Below, piece after piece: positions 8,680 through 16,241 of a DNA stretch of 32,701 nt (positions are counted from its first letter, which is position 1; each line of letters opens with the position of its first letter). The stretch comes from Caballeronia pedi. GTDB lineage: Bacteria > Pseudomonadota > Gammaproteobacteria > Burkholderiales > Burkholderiaceae. A model generated the notes under the pieces. The model searched no databases, was not told the DNA's origin, and was given only the letters and a program-made list of their open reading frames with translations. The position numbers and the translations under genes are program-made. The DNA is taken from contig NZ_FCOE02000062.1 in assembly GCF_001544915.2 (NCBI RefSeq), positions 1 through 32,701 on the forward strand, in the 5' to 3' direction.

Positions 8680-10011
8680 CAGGCTGTTGAAATACCCTCT
8701 GCGCGGGTCATCCGGGTTGGAGGGGCAAACGTTGATTGAAGGAATCGAACAACACTGAGACCGAAGCGATGCGCGGAGCGGACGGCTATACCGAATCGAT
8801 GTTCACGATGTCCAGGCTGGACGATTTTGTGCCAGCTAATCACCCGCTGCGACCGATTCGACTGTGGTTGAACGATGCGCTCGCTCGCATGGACGCGGTC
8901 TTCTCGCGGATGTATGAGAGCGAGCTCAAGGGCGGTCGTCCGAGCATCGCGCCAGAGAAACTGATTCGCGCATTGCTGTTGCAGGTGCTGTATTCGATAC
9001 GAAGCGAGCGCATGTTAATGGAGCAAATCTCCTACAACATGCTGTTTCGCTGGTTCGTCGGACTCGCGATGGACGATGCGGTTTGGGACCACTCCACTTT
9101 CAGTAAGAACCGCGACCGACTGGTGGTTCACGATGTCATTGTTAGTCTGTTTAACGAGACAGTAGAGACCGCACGCGTGCGCGGTCATCTGTCGGGAGAG
9201 CATTTCAGTGTCGATGGCACGCTCATTCAGGCTTGGGCTGGGCACAAGAGCTTCGTGCTCAAGACGAAGTCGGACGACTCGCCGCCCGACGGCGGCGCCG
9301 GTTCTCAAGAGAACTGGCATGGCCAAAAGCGTAGCAACGACACACATGAATCCAGTACCGACGCTCAGGCGCGTTTGTTTCGCAAGAGTCGTGGCACGGG
9401 CGCGATGCTTTGCTACATGGGTCACGTGCTGACCGATAATCGGCATGGCCTGGTCGTGAACGCACAGGTCACGCAGGCCAACGGCACGGCCGAGCGAGAC
9501 ACGGCGGCGCAGATGCTTGCAGACGCCGCGCGAGTCGCCGGTACGTCCATTACCGTCGGCGCAGATAAGAACTACGACACGTCGGGCTTCGTGGCCACGT
9601 GCCGCGCGAATAATGTGACGCCGCACGTGGCACAAAACGTCGGCCGCGCAGGCGGCTCCGCCATCGATGCTCGAACCACACGATGGCCCGGCTACGCTAT
9701 CAGTCAGCGCAAACGCAAATGCATTGAGCAGGTGTTTGGTTGGAGCAAGACAGTCGGGAGGATTCGGCAGGCGATGTATCGAGGTCTGAAGCGCGTCGAC
9801 CAACTCTTTCTGCTGACTCAGGCAGCCTACAACCTGACGCGCATGCGAACGCTGGCCGCCCGGGCGGCATGAGCGCGAAAGCAAGGAAGAACGCAACACC
9901 AGCAGCCTGTAAATCAACGGAGTTCGGCGTCAGATTATTTGCGCTTATACGTCGCGTCGGCTCTTTCGAATGAGCGGGCGCGCGTTCAAGAAGGGATATT
10001 TCAACAGCCTG
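8680..10011 (+). mobile_element. IS5-family insertion sequence, apparently intact
   Basis: This is a 1332-bp element. The left end CAGGCTGTTGAAATACCC (8680-8697) and the reverse complement of the right end (9994-10011) agree at 17 of the first 18 positions. CTAG flanks both sides (8676-8679 and 10012-10015), a 4-bp target duplication of the YTAR type used by IS5-family elements. One full-length transposase lies between the repeats. Identical flanks and an uninterrupted gene suggest a recent, possibly still active, insertion. Confidence 0.93.
8736..9872 (+). CDS. IS5-family DDE transposase
   Basis: This is a 378-residue transposase. The N-terminal segment MFTMSRLDDFVPANHPLRPI and the helical region APEKLIRALLLQVLYSIRSE are typical of IS5. 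Probable catalytic residues are Asp160 (SVDGTLIQAW), Asp277 (VGADKNYDT) and Glu331 in the C-terminal Y-R-E-K type motif (QRKRKCIEQVFGWSK). The TTG start at 8736 has GGAGGGG ten bases upstream. ATG 8769 (MRGADGYTE) is an alternative that fits several relatives. No frameshift is visible, so the protein could act on the terminal repeats of its own element. Confidence 0.95.
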   Translation: MKESNNTETEAMRGADGYTESMFTMSRLDDFVPANHPLRPIRLWLNDALARMDAVFSRMYESELKGGRPSIAPEKLIRALLLQVLYSIRSERMLMEQISYNMLFRWFVGLAMDDAVWDHSTFSKNRDRLVVHDVIVSLFNETVETARVRGHLSGEHFSVDGTLIQAWAGHKSFVLKTKSDDSPPDGGAGSQENWHGQKRSNDTHESSTDAQARLFRKSRGTGAMLCYMGHVLTDNRHGLVVNAQVTQANGTAERDTAAQMLADAARVAGTSITVGADKNYDTSGFVATCRANNVTPHVAQNVGRAGGSAIDARTTRWPGYAISQRKRKCIEQVFGWSKTVGRIRQAMYRGLKRVDQLFLLTQAAYNLTRMRTLAARAA

Positions 10012-10084
10012 CTAGGTCTCCGTGCGACTTCGAACCGCGGACCGCGGGCACCGTAAGGATGTCTGCAAGATGTCGAGCAGGACG

Positions 10085-10354
10085 TCAACCATTCGAAAAA
10101 TCACCCTCAGTCAGGCGGACCTGACTCGTTGGCTGGGCCCGCAGCTTTCGACGCGCGACCGCTTCGATCCGAGCGAACCCGTCCCTGAACACGCTCACCA
10201 GTCGGCTATCGTCCGCGTCGGGCGGGAGCCAGAAAAAGACTTCCAGGCACCCGCGCGTCACGACGCACGTCACGCTTTCTCCGCGCCAATCGATCGCGAA
10301 GCTGAGGGCCTGTTTGTCTGTTGAGATGTGGGGTTCGGGCACGGGGACTTTCAT
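10085..10354 (-). CDS. DUF1488 family protein
   Basis: This small protein of 89 residues begins MKVPVPEPHISTDKQALSFA and continues DWRGESVTCVVTRGCLEVFF, then a central FRDGFARIEAVARRKL and a final RLTEGDF. This is the layout of DUF1488 proteins, where a short beta-sheet portion is followed by an R-I-x-x-x-A-x-R-K helix. Function is unknown. It lies between the IS element and the recombinase on the same strand as the recombinase, 72 bp downstream of its end. The ribosome binding site is weak. The family call is from memory of the motif pattern. Confidence 0.65.
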   Translation of the reverse strand: MKVPVPEPHISTDKQALSFAIDWRGESVTCVVTRGCLEVFFWLPPDADDSRLVSVFRDGFARIEAVARRKLRAQPTSQVRLTEGDFSNG

Positions 10355-10426
10355 GAGCAGAGTTACGGGTGACGGACAGAATCGGCGGTGCGTTCACCGC
10401 GACGCGTTAGGGGATCTAGCGAAGTT

Positions 10427-11665
10427 TCACCAGTCTACCCGGTGCTTTTCTTCGGTTTCCTGATGCCGCCGATCGTCGTCGACGTGCAAGTAAATGCTGG
10501 TCGTCGTTAGCGAGGCATGTCCGAGGTTGTCGCGCACCATGCGCAGGTCAATCTTTTGGTCGGCCATGTGCGAGCCGGCGCTGTGCCTGAGCCAATGCGC
10601 GGACGCTTTCTCGAGCAGATCAGCCCGCGCGCTTGCCGTGTGATCGCGCTCACGCAGGCGCGACGCAGCGCCCGCAAAGACGTCCTTCACGATGGCGTGC
10701 AGCGCCGCGCGCGTGAGCGGCGCGCACGTCTCGGTGCGTTCGTTTGACGCCGAGGCGCCGATCGGCAACACGAGCGGTGTGTCTTCATTGGGCGATGGCA
10801 GGGCGCTCAAGCCGAGGTGCTGCCGATAGCGGGACAGTTCCATCATCATCTCGCGCGTGGCCGGGACGAGCCGTTGCTTGTCGCCTTTGCCGTGCACGGT
10901 GAGCCACCAGCGCAGCGCGCCGTCCGCATCGTGTCGCACGAAGAACTGGCCCATCGTGGTGGCGCCGACTTCCGCAATGCGCATCCCGCCGAGATAGAGC
11001 AGGGTGAACAACCATCGGACGCGGTAGGCGTGGGCTTTTTCCCGGTCTGTTTGCTTGGGCATCGTCGCAATGAAATCCTTGACCTCCTGCCACACGCTCG
11101 GCTCCAGATAACGGGTGATGCGTGGCGCCGCGTGGCGCGTGCGTTGGCGTGAGAGCGACAGCGGATTGCCGGCCAGGTAGCCGGCCTGCACCAGCCACGA
11201 AAACATCACGTTCAGGATGACAGTTGCCTGGCGTTGGCTCGAGGGCGACAACGGACCGTAGAACGGCCGCCAGCGCGCGTCGCTGCGCGGGTGCTTGCGC
11301 CCACCGCCGGCCACCCCGCCAGTGATCCACAGCGCGGCAGGCTGCGGGTCACCGAGAAACTGCTGATAGCGCAAGCAGTCTTCATGGGTCAGAGAGGAGA
11401 GGGGTTTGCCCAGCTCGACGACCGACCAGAGTAGGAGCCGTTCGGCTTCTTTGCGGTAATTCTCGAAGGTGGTTTTCGTGTCGACGAAGCGTGACAGCCA
11501 AGCGCGGATCGCGTCGAGATCGTGATCGGCGGCAATCTGGGCGCGCCCGGTGACTGCCCGATTCAGGCCCGCGGACCCATCGAGCTCGGCGGGAATGACG
11601 AGCGTCTCGAGCGGTGTCGGCTGCAATGCGTACGGTGGGGTCGGCGCAGCGGGCTTTAAAGTCAC
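10427..11665 (-). CDS. Tyrosine recombinase / phage-type integrase
   Basis: This 412-residue site-specific recombinase has an N-terminal SAM-like core-binding domain (about residues 45-165, TKTTFENYRKEAERLLLW) and a C-terminal catalytic domain (about 185-400). All catalytic positions are present: Arg229 (GGMRIAEV), Lys260 (HGKGDKQR), His357 and Arg360 (HWLRHS), His383 (LGHASL) and nucleophile Tyr392 (SIYLH). It is divergent from the KfrA-like gene across an AT-rich 133-bp region. It may mobilise the surrounding island or resolve plasmid multimers like Xer enzymes. No attachment site could be defined. A short C-terminal tail after the tyrosine is rich in charged residues. Confidence 0.94.
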   Translation of the reverse strand: MTLKPAAPTPPYALQPTPLETLVIPAELDGSAGLNRAVTGRAQIAADHDLDAIRAWLSRFVDTKTTFENYRKEAERLLLWSVVELGKPLSSLTHEDCLRYQQFLGDPQPAALWITGGVAGGGRKHPRSDARWRPFYGPLSPSSQRQATVILNVMFSWLVQAGYLAGNPLSLSRQRTRHAAPRITRYLEPSVWQEVKDFIATMPKQTDREKAHAYRVRWLFTLLYLGGMRIAEVGATTMGQFFVRHDADGALRWWLTVHGKGDKQRLVPATREMMMELSRYRQHLGLSALPSPNEDTPLVLPIGASASNERTETCAPLTRAALHAIVKDVFAGAASRLRERDHTASARADLLEKASAHWLRHSAGSHMADQKIDLRMVRDNLGHASLTTTSIYLHVDDDRRHQETEEKHRVDW

Positions 11666-11701
11666 GGTCGTTCTAGCGGGGGCTCAGCATAAAGTTCTCA
11701 A

Positions 11702-11776
11702 CATTATAAGCATAATGTCAAATATCTCGCTCGTTGATGTTGGGTTTAATCCGAAATACGTTGTATTATGAGCATA
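11702..11776. promoter_or_regulatory. Divergent promoter with repeated ATTATrAGCATA motif
   Basis: This AT-rich region lies between recombinase and KfrA-like gene. A perfect 7-bp inverted repeat, ACATTAT-AAGC-ATAATGT, occupies 11701-11718. The motif ATTATAAGCATA (11703-11714) recurs as ATTATGAGCATA (11765-11776). The second copy overlaps TATTAT (11764-11769), which with TTGGGT (11740-11745, 18-bp spacing) could form the KfrA-like promoter. On the minus strand the first copy contains TATAAT, a possible -10 for the recombinase. KfrA of RK2 represses its own promoter, so these are candidate operators. This is inference. Confidence 0.5.
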
Positions 11777-11798
11777 TTCTTTGTTCCCTTTGCGGTCT

Positions 11799-12815
11799 AT
11801 GTCCGACGTTCTCTCCAACGAAACCCGCCTGGCGGCGGACATCGAGCGCCTCAAGGTCGAATTCCCCAAGACACGCGAACTCTATCGCGAGGTGTGCGCG
11901 CTGCTGTTCTTCCGCTTTGGCGTCGCGCCGACCGCCAATCGCCTCTACAACCTGGTCCGACGCGGCACCATGAGCACGCCGGCTTCCGTGTTGAGCGAGT
12001 TCTGGGCGGAGCTGCGAGAGAAAAGCCGGGTGCGTATCGAGCATCCGGACTTGCCGAAGGATCTGAGCGAAGCAGCGGGCGAGCTAATCGGCGTTTTGTG
12101 GGCGCGGGCGGCAGCGTCGGCGCAGGCCGAACTGACGTCGCTACGCGATGACGTCGAAGCGCAGCGTGCCGAGGCCGAGCAGAAAGTCGTCGCCGCACGG
12201 GAAGAACTGGGTCGGACGGAAACCGCGCTGGAGCAGCGCACGGCGGCATTGCTCACGGCGCAGGTCGAGATTCGCGAGCTGGAGCGGCAGCAGGCGCAAG
12301 AGGCCGCGACGCGTAAAGCGCTCGATGCGCAGATCAAGCGTCTCGGCGAAGAGGCGCTCGCGCGTGAGCGCGAACTGGAAAAAGTGCGCGACACGTTCTC
12401 GCGTGATCTGGAGAAGCTTCGCGAGACCGCCAGCCGTGCCGAGGAACGCTTACGCGCATCGGAAAAGCGGGCGCTGCTGGAAATCGATCGGGAACGCAGC
12501 GCCACAGCCAAGGCTCAGAAAGAACTGGCCGAGGCGGCCAAGCGGGCGGAAAAGCGAGAGGCCGAGCATCGTCGCACCGTCGAAGCGCTGCAGGCGCAAC
12601 AAGGCGACGCTCGCCATCAAACCGGGGTGCTTCAGGGCAAGCTCGCCGCGCTCGAATCGGCACAGAAGTCACTTCAAGAACAACTGAAGTCGCTGCGCAC
12701 AACGACGCGGCCGTCCACGCGACGTGTGCCCACCGCCGAAACCAGTCCACCAGCCAGGCGAGCCGCCCGAAAGGCAGCGGCAGTCAAAACGGCGAGAGCG
12801 AAAGGTCGTCCCTAG
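11799..12815 (+). CDS. KfrA-like DNA-binding protein with long coiled coil
   Basis: This 338-residue protein has an N-terminal KfrA_N-type domain (about residues 1-105). It is followed by a long, strongly charged heptad-rich coiled coil (about 106-305) and a basic tail rich in Arg, Lys, Pro and Ala (about 306-338) that may contact DNA. KfrA on IncP plasmids is an autorepressor and partition accessory protein that uses its coiled coil to form large assemblies. Start ATG 11799 gives the family-like beginning MSDVLSNET. A strong ribosome binding site is lacking, and TTG 11781 is possible. Its position opposite a tyrosine recombinase suggests control or architecture of the island or replicon. Confidence 0.85.
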   Translation: MSDVLSNETRLAADIERLKVEFPKTRELYREVCALLFFRFGVAPTANRLYNLVRRGTMSTPASVLSEFWAELREKSRVRIEHPDLPKDLSEAAGELIGVLWARAAASAQAELTSLRDDVEAQRAEAEQKVVAAREELGRTETALEQRTAALLTAQVEIRELERQQAQEAATRKALDAQIKRLGEEALARERELEKVRDTFSRDLEKLRETASRAEERLRASEKRALLEIDRERSATAKAQKELAEAAKRAEKREAEHRRTVEALQAQQGDARHQTGVLQGKLAALESAQKSLQEQLKSLRTTTRPSTRRVPTAETSPPARRAARKAAAVKTARAKGRP

Positions 12816-12900
12816 ATAATGACCGGATGGCGCCGGCGAGGGGTGTAGTCCACCGACCGTTGGCGCGCCAGTCGGGCCCTCGGCCAAAAGGAGCGGACAG

Positions 12901-13176
12901 ATGAGAAGATCAGCAGAGAACAAATTGAGGGTCGTGGCGGTGCGCATCGACCCCGTCATCGAACAGCGCTTGCGGGTGCTGGCAGAGGCAACGGGGCGCA
13001 AGCAGTCGTTCTTTCTGCAACGCATGATCGAGGAAGGCATCGATGCCATGGAAGAAATCTGGCTGTCGCCGGACACGCTGGCCAAGGTCCGAAGCGGTGA
13101 CTTGCCGGAACTGCTCAGCGCACACAGCACTACCTCGGATCTGTTTGACCTCGAGACGACCAACGCAGCCTCGTAG
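12901..13176 (+). CDS. Ribbon-helix-helix (CopG/Arc-type) DNA-binding protein
   Basis: This is a 91-residue protein. A short beta strand VVAVRIDPVIEQRL is followed by two helices, RLRVLAEATGRKQSFFLQ and RMIEEGIDAMEEIW, the ribbon-helix-helix pattern, where dimers insert a sheet into the DNA major groove. AGGAG lies about eight bases before ATG 12901. It could be an antitoxin of the RelB/ParD kind, but no toxin gene follows; an HU gene does. It may instead be a small repressor or partition accessory factor acting with the KfrA-like protein 85 bp upstream. Confidence 0.82.
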   Translation: MRRSAENKLRVVAVRIDPVIEQRLRVLAEATGRKQSFFLQRMIEEGIDAMEEIWLSPDTLAKVRSGDLPELLSAHSTTSDLFDLETTNAAS

Positions 13177-13247
13177 CGGCGACGGTCGCCTGTTTTCATA
13201 GCCGATCACGAAGATCAGGTTTGTTTTTCAATAGAGAGGACGATTCA

Positions 13248-13526
13248 ATGAACAAGCAGGAACTGATTGACGCAGTTGCGTCGGAGTCGGGCACAAGCAA
13301 GACGGTGGCTGAAGACGCGATCAATGCGGTCTTGAACACCATCTCGAAGGAAGTGGCGGCGGGAAACGCCGTTCAACTCGTCGGGTTTGGCACCTTCGGG
13401 AGTGGCGAGCGGGCCGCGCGGACCGGTCGGAATCCGCAGACCGGTGAGACAATTGAAATCGCGGCGGCCAAAACGGTGAAGTTCACGGCCGGTAAGGCGT
13501 TCAAGGACGCCGTCAACCAGGCGTGA
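13248..13526 (+). CDS. HU-family histone-like DNA-binding protein
   Basis: This 92-residue full-length HU homologue starts MNKQELIDAVASESGTSK and has the core VQLVGFGTFGSGERAARTGR, the DNA-contacting arm motif GRNPQTGETIEI and the terminal KFTAGKAFKDAVN. HU dimers bend and wrap DNA. ATG 13248 follows AGAGAGGA. An extra HU copy next to a recombinase and KfrA-like gene fits a mobile element or plasmid that supplies its own nucleoid protein, which may assist recombination. Whether it replaces or mixes with chromosomal HU cannot be told from sequence. Confidence 0.95.
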   Translation: MNKQELIDAVASESGTSKTVAEDAINAVLNTISKEVAAGNAVQLVGFGTFGSGERAARTGRNPQTGETIEIAAAKTVKFTAGKAFKDAVNQA

Positions 13527-13531
13527 GCAAG

Positions 13532-13552
13532 GGCGGCTTCAACTATGCCGCC
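13532..13552. terminator. Stem-loop between convergent genes
   Basis: GGCGGC (13532-13537) pairs perfectly with GCCGCC (13547-13552) across a nine-base loop. It lies between the HU stop and the end of the opposite gene at 13556. There is no T-run on either side, so it may only weakly end transcription or need Rho. Confidence 0.4.
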
Positions 13553-13555
13553 GAC

Positions 13556-13759
13556 CTAAAAGAGTTGGTCGTCCAGCGGCCGAAGATTATTTAGTTTGAC
13601 CGCCGTGAGACGTTCGGTGCCGTCTGCGTGGATCGATCGGATCATGATGCGTTGGCCACGCGCTTCGCCCAGCACCTCGACAATGCGATCCTCGTAGCGC
13701 ACTAGCGTGCCGCGAGGCGGTTTGCGTTTCATGCGGCTGCGACCGGTCGAAGAAGGCAT
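13556..13759 (-). CDS. Small conserved-looking protein of unknown function
   Basis: This 67-residue ORF has a basic start followed by RGTLVRYEDRIVEVLGEARGQRIMIR and a short C-terminal part. The alternating hydrophobic pattern suggests a small beta-barrel (SH3-like) fold, but I recognise no family. ATG 13759 and an internal ATG at 13732 are both possible, and neither has a strong ribosome binding site. It is convergent with HU and divergent from the SET gene 99 bp away. Codon use with high GC at third positions supports a real gene. Confidence 0.55.
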   Translation of the reverse strand: MPSSTGRSRMKRKPPRGTLVRYEDRIVEVLGEARGQRIMIRSIHADGTERLTAVKLNNLRPLDDQLF

Positions 13760-13858
13760 AGGGCGTCAAAGCTCGTGCGTCGATCGCATTATGCCAATTC
13801 GCAGCGGCGATACCACATCGTTTAGCCGGTTACGGCACAAACAGAGAGGGAAAAGGTT

Positions 13859-14299
13859 ATGCGCCGCATCGTGGTACGTTCTTCGCCGGTCCACGGACGC
13901 GGTGTATTTGCGCTCACCCAGATCGGAGCTGGTGAGACAATCCTGGAATACAAGGGCAAGCGCCTGTCTTGGGCACAAGCGCAGCGCCAGTATGCGCGTT
14001 TGGCCGCCGAGGACGGCCACACGTTTTACTTCGACCTCGACGACGGGCGCGTGATCGACGGCGCGCAGGGCGGCAACTCGGCGCGCTGGGTCAATCACAG
14101 TTGCGCGCCGAACTGCGACACCGAGCAAGATGGCAGCCGGGTTTTCTTCCACGCGCTACGCGACATCAAGCCGGGCGAAGAGTTGTTTATCGACTATCGA
14201 CTTTTTGTGGAAGGGCGAAAAACTGCTGCGCTCAAAACCTTGTATGCATGCCGCTGCGGTTCCCACGCCTGTCGAGGGACGATGCTGGCCGGGTCCTGA
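13859..14299 (+). CDS. SET-domain protein-lysine methyltransferase
   Basis: This 146-residue protein is almost entirely a SET domain, which transfers methyl groups from S-adenosylmethionine to lysines. Motifs in order are HGRGVFA (12-18), ILEYKGKRLSW (28-38), the cofactor-binding WVNHSCAPNC (77-86), and GEELFIDY (106-113) with the catalytic Tyr113. A post-SET-like cysteine cluster CRCGSHAC (131-138) follows. Length is that of minimal bacterial SET proteins. ATG 13859 follows AGAGAGGGAAAAGG. Bacterial SET proteins may act on host histones or on bacterial proteins. The neighbouring HU protein is a possible lysine-rich target, but that is speculative. Confidence 0.93.
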   Translation: MRRIVVRSSPVHGRGVFALTQIGAGETILEYKGKRLSWAQAQRQYARLAAEDGHTFYFDLDDGRVIDGAQGGNSARWVNHSCAPNCDTEQDGSRVFFHALRDIKPGEELFIDYRLFVEGRKTAALKTLYACRCGSHACRGTMLAGS

Positions 14300-14410
14300 A
14301 CCGCCGACCGCATGGTGTCCACGCACCACCGACTATCGCACCCCGACTACGGACCTGCTTGCGACCGCGACGACTTCGACGCACTGAAATGCTGCCGGAA
14401 CGTGACTGTC

Positions 14411-15619
14411 ATGCCCTCATCAAAATGGACCTTCGCTTCACGCTTCCGACGCAACGCATTTGGATGGCGATCCTCGCTGCCCATCCAACGCCTGAAGGAA
14501 GCGGTATCTGAGATTCGTTCGGCCGCCCGCGCCGATGGTGCGCTTGGTGCGGAAGGGGCCGTTCTTCTTCTTGAAAGACTATCGCCCGCACTTGAGCAAG
14601 TCGACAGTTCTTCGGGCGCACTGGGCAGCGCGGTCAATCGTGCTATCGAGGCGCTCGTCCCAATCATCGCAGCCGCCGACGTTGAGCCCGCAGCACGGGA
14701 GCGCTGGCTGGAAAGGCTTTTCAAGGCGTTGCAGGACGATCAGATGCCCTACATCGAGAGCCTCGGCGAACATTGGGGAAGCTTGTGCGTCACGCCCGAG
14801 TTGGCATCTCAATGGGCGGATCGGCTGTTGCCGCTCGTCACGCATGTGCTGCAGGCTGAAGGGTTCAACTACTTCGTCGGTGTGGTGCCGTGCTTGAGTG
14901 CGCTTTACGCAGCCGGCCGCTTCGAGGAAATCATTGAGCTTGTGCACCGCGATCGCCTAAGTTCCTGGTGGTATCGGCGTTGGGCCGTCGACGCGCTGGT
15001 CTGCCTCGGACGTCCGGGCGAAGCACTTCGCCTTGCTGAAGCGAGCCGAGGGCTGAATGCGCCCGAATCCGCAATCGCGCGCACCTGCGAGACGATCCTC
15101 CTCGAGTCCGGCATGACCGAGGAAGCGTACGAGCGCTATGCGTTTGCCGCCAATCGTGCAGGCACGTACCTCGCAACTTTCCGCGCGATCACCAAGAAAT
15201 ATCCGGGGAAAGCCCCGGCAACGATCTTGTCGGACCTGGTTCGAAGCGAGCCTGGGTCCGAAGGCAAATGGTTTGCCGCCGCCAAAGACGCCGGGCTGTT
15301 CGATCAGGCCATTGCGCTGTCCAGACAGAGCCCGACCGATCCTAAGACGCTCATACGCGCCGCGCGAGATTTCGAGACGAAGCAGTCCCGATTCGCGATG
15401 GACTGTGCGCTGTGCGCATTGCAATGGATGGAGGCCGGCTACGGCTATGAGGTGTCGATGAGTGACGTCAACGATGCCTATGATGCCCTCATCGCCGCGG
15501 CAAGTGCGAATCAGGTCTCGAAAGCAGCGGTGGACGATTGCGTGCGACGCCTGATTCGCGATGCGGACTCGCTGGTTGGGCGAGCGTTGCACACGCGCAT
15601 GGGGGCCGACCGGCGCTAG
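14411..15619 (+). CDS. Large helical-repeat (TPR-like) protein of unknown function
   Basis: This is a soluble protein of about 402 residues. Recognisable segments include RFRRNAFGWRSS near the start, SPALEQVDSSSGALGSAVNRA, PYIESLGEHWGSLC, FEEIIELVHRDRLSSWWYRR, GTYLATFRAITKKYPGKAP and EGKWFAAAKDAGLFDQAIAL. The A/L/G/Y spacing in pairs of helices is like tetratricopeptide repeats. I believe it belongs to a conserved proteobacterial family without known function, but this rests on recall, not a search. ATG 14411 is chosen because family-like sequence begins there; an upstream ATG at 14312 is less likely. No clear ribosome binding site is seen. It follows the SET gene by 111 bp on the same strand and may be co-transcribed. 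Confidence 0.78.
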   Translation: MPSSKWTFASRFRRNAFGWRSSLPIQRLKEAVSEIRSAARADGALGAEGAVLLLERLSPALEQVDSSSGALGSAVNRAIEALVPIIAAADVEPAARERWLERLFKALQDDQMPYIESLGEHWGSLCVTPELASQWADRLLPLVTHVLQAEGFNYFVGVVPCLSALYAAGRFEEIIELVHRDRLSSWWYRRWAVDALVCLGRPGEALRLAEASRGLNAPESAIARTCETILLESGMTEEAYERYAFAANRAGTYLATFRAITKKYPGKAPATILSDLVRSEPGSEGKWFAAAKDAGLFDQAIALSRQSPTDPKTLIRAARDFETKQSRFAMDCALCALQWMEAGYGYEVSMSDVNDAYDALIAAASANQVSKAAVDDCVRRLIRDADSLVGRALHTRMGADRR

Positions 15620-15736
15620 ACAAGAAGAGAATAAGTTTCTGCTGACGTAGCGCGTCGGCGCCGCTTGCGCCTATGCGTGAGCCCGGCAAGGATCTACCCT
15701 CCAGCGACACGGTCCGACACGCCCCCGCATGCTTCC

Positions 15737-15763
15737 TTGACTTTTCGTGAGCCTCGATACGCT
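15737..15763 (+). promoter_or_regulatory. Weak promoter candidate
   Basis: TTGACT (15737-15742) and TACGCT (15758-15763) are separated by 15 bp, shorter than the usual 17. They lie 30 bp upstream of the small gene at 15794. This is a suggestion only. Confidence 0.25.
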
Positions 15764-15793
15764 GGTCTCAATGGATCAGGAGATGCACAGCGT

Positions 15794-16093
15794 ATGAAGT
15801 CAATCGTAGCAAGCCGAAATCATCAGGTCCCCGCCGCTTCACCAAAGCGGACCTCCCTGGACGCGGATCGTGAACTCGCTCATATACAAAAAGTGGTGAC
15901 CGCAGCACGTGCAACATCCGTTCCGTTGCCGATAAGCGTTCGGTATTGGAAAGTGCGCCTGCATGAGCTTCGCATTGGCTACATGTTGCTTCCCGTCCAA
16001 CTTGCCCGACTGTCCGCGCTTGAGCTTGACGTCAAGAACATCTCACAAGGACAGGTGGACGTCGGCATGAGCGACGAACGCCGAGTGGCGTAG
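15794..16093 (+). CDS. Small protein of unknown function
   Basis: This 99-residue ORF has a polar N-terminal part and a more structured C-terminal half, PLPISVRYWKVRLHELRIGYMLLPVQLARLSALE. I do not recognise it. AGGAG ends about 13 bases before ATG 15794, which is a little far. It is not shadowed by a stronger frame, and it faces the protein with two HTH-like units on the opposite strand about 150 bp away. It could be a real island gene or a chance frame. Confidence 0.45.
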   Translation: MKSIVASRNHQVPAASPKRTSLDADRELAHIQKVVTAARATSVPLPISVRYWKVRLHELRIGYMLLPVQLARLSALELDVKNISQGQVDVGMSDERRVA

Positions 16094-16241
16094 AAAGTCG
16101 GCAGCAAGCGGTCTGCGACAGACGCGATCTTCATGCGTCGACCCAAACAAGTTGGCATTTGCTCACGAAGGCACGAAGCCCCGCGCGCAGCGCGAATTCG
16201 ATCGCTCTGGAGCCCTGTGCTCACAGGTCGTGACGTCGCCG

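Noticed and set aside
12901..13526. RHH plus HU as a toxin-antitoxin pair
   Set aside because: The second gene is a canonical HU protein and not a toxin, and the two genes are 71 bp apart rather than overlapping.
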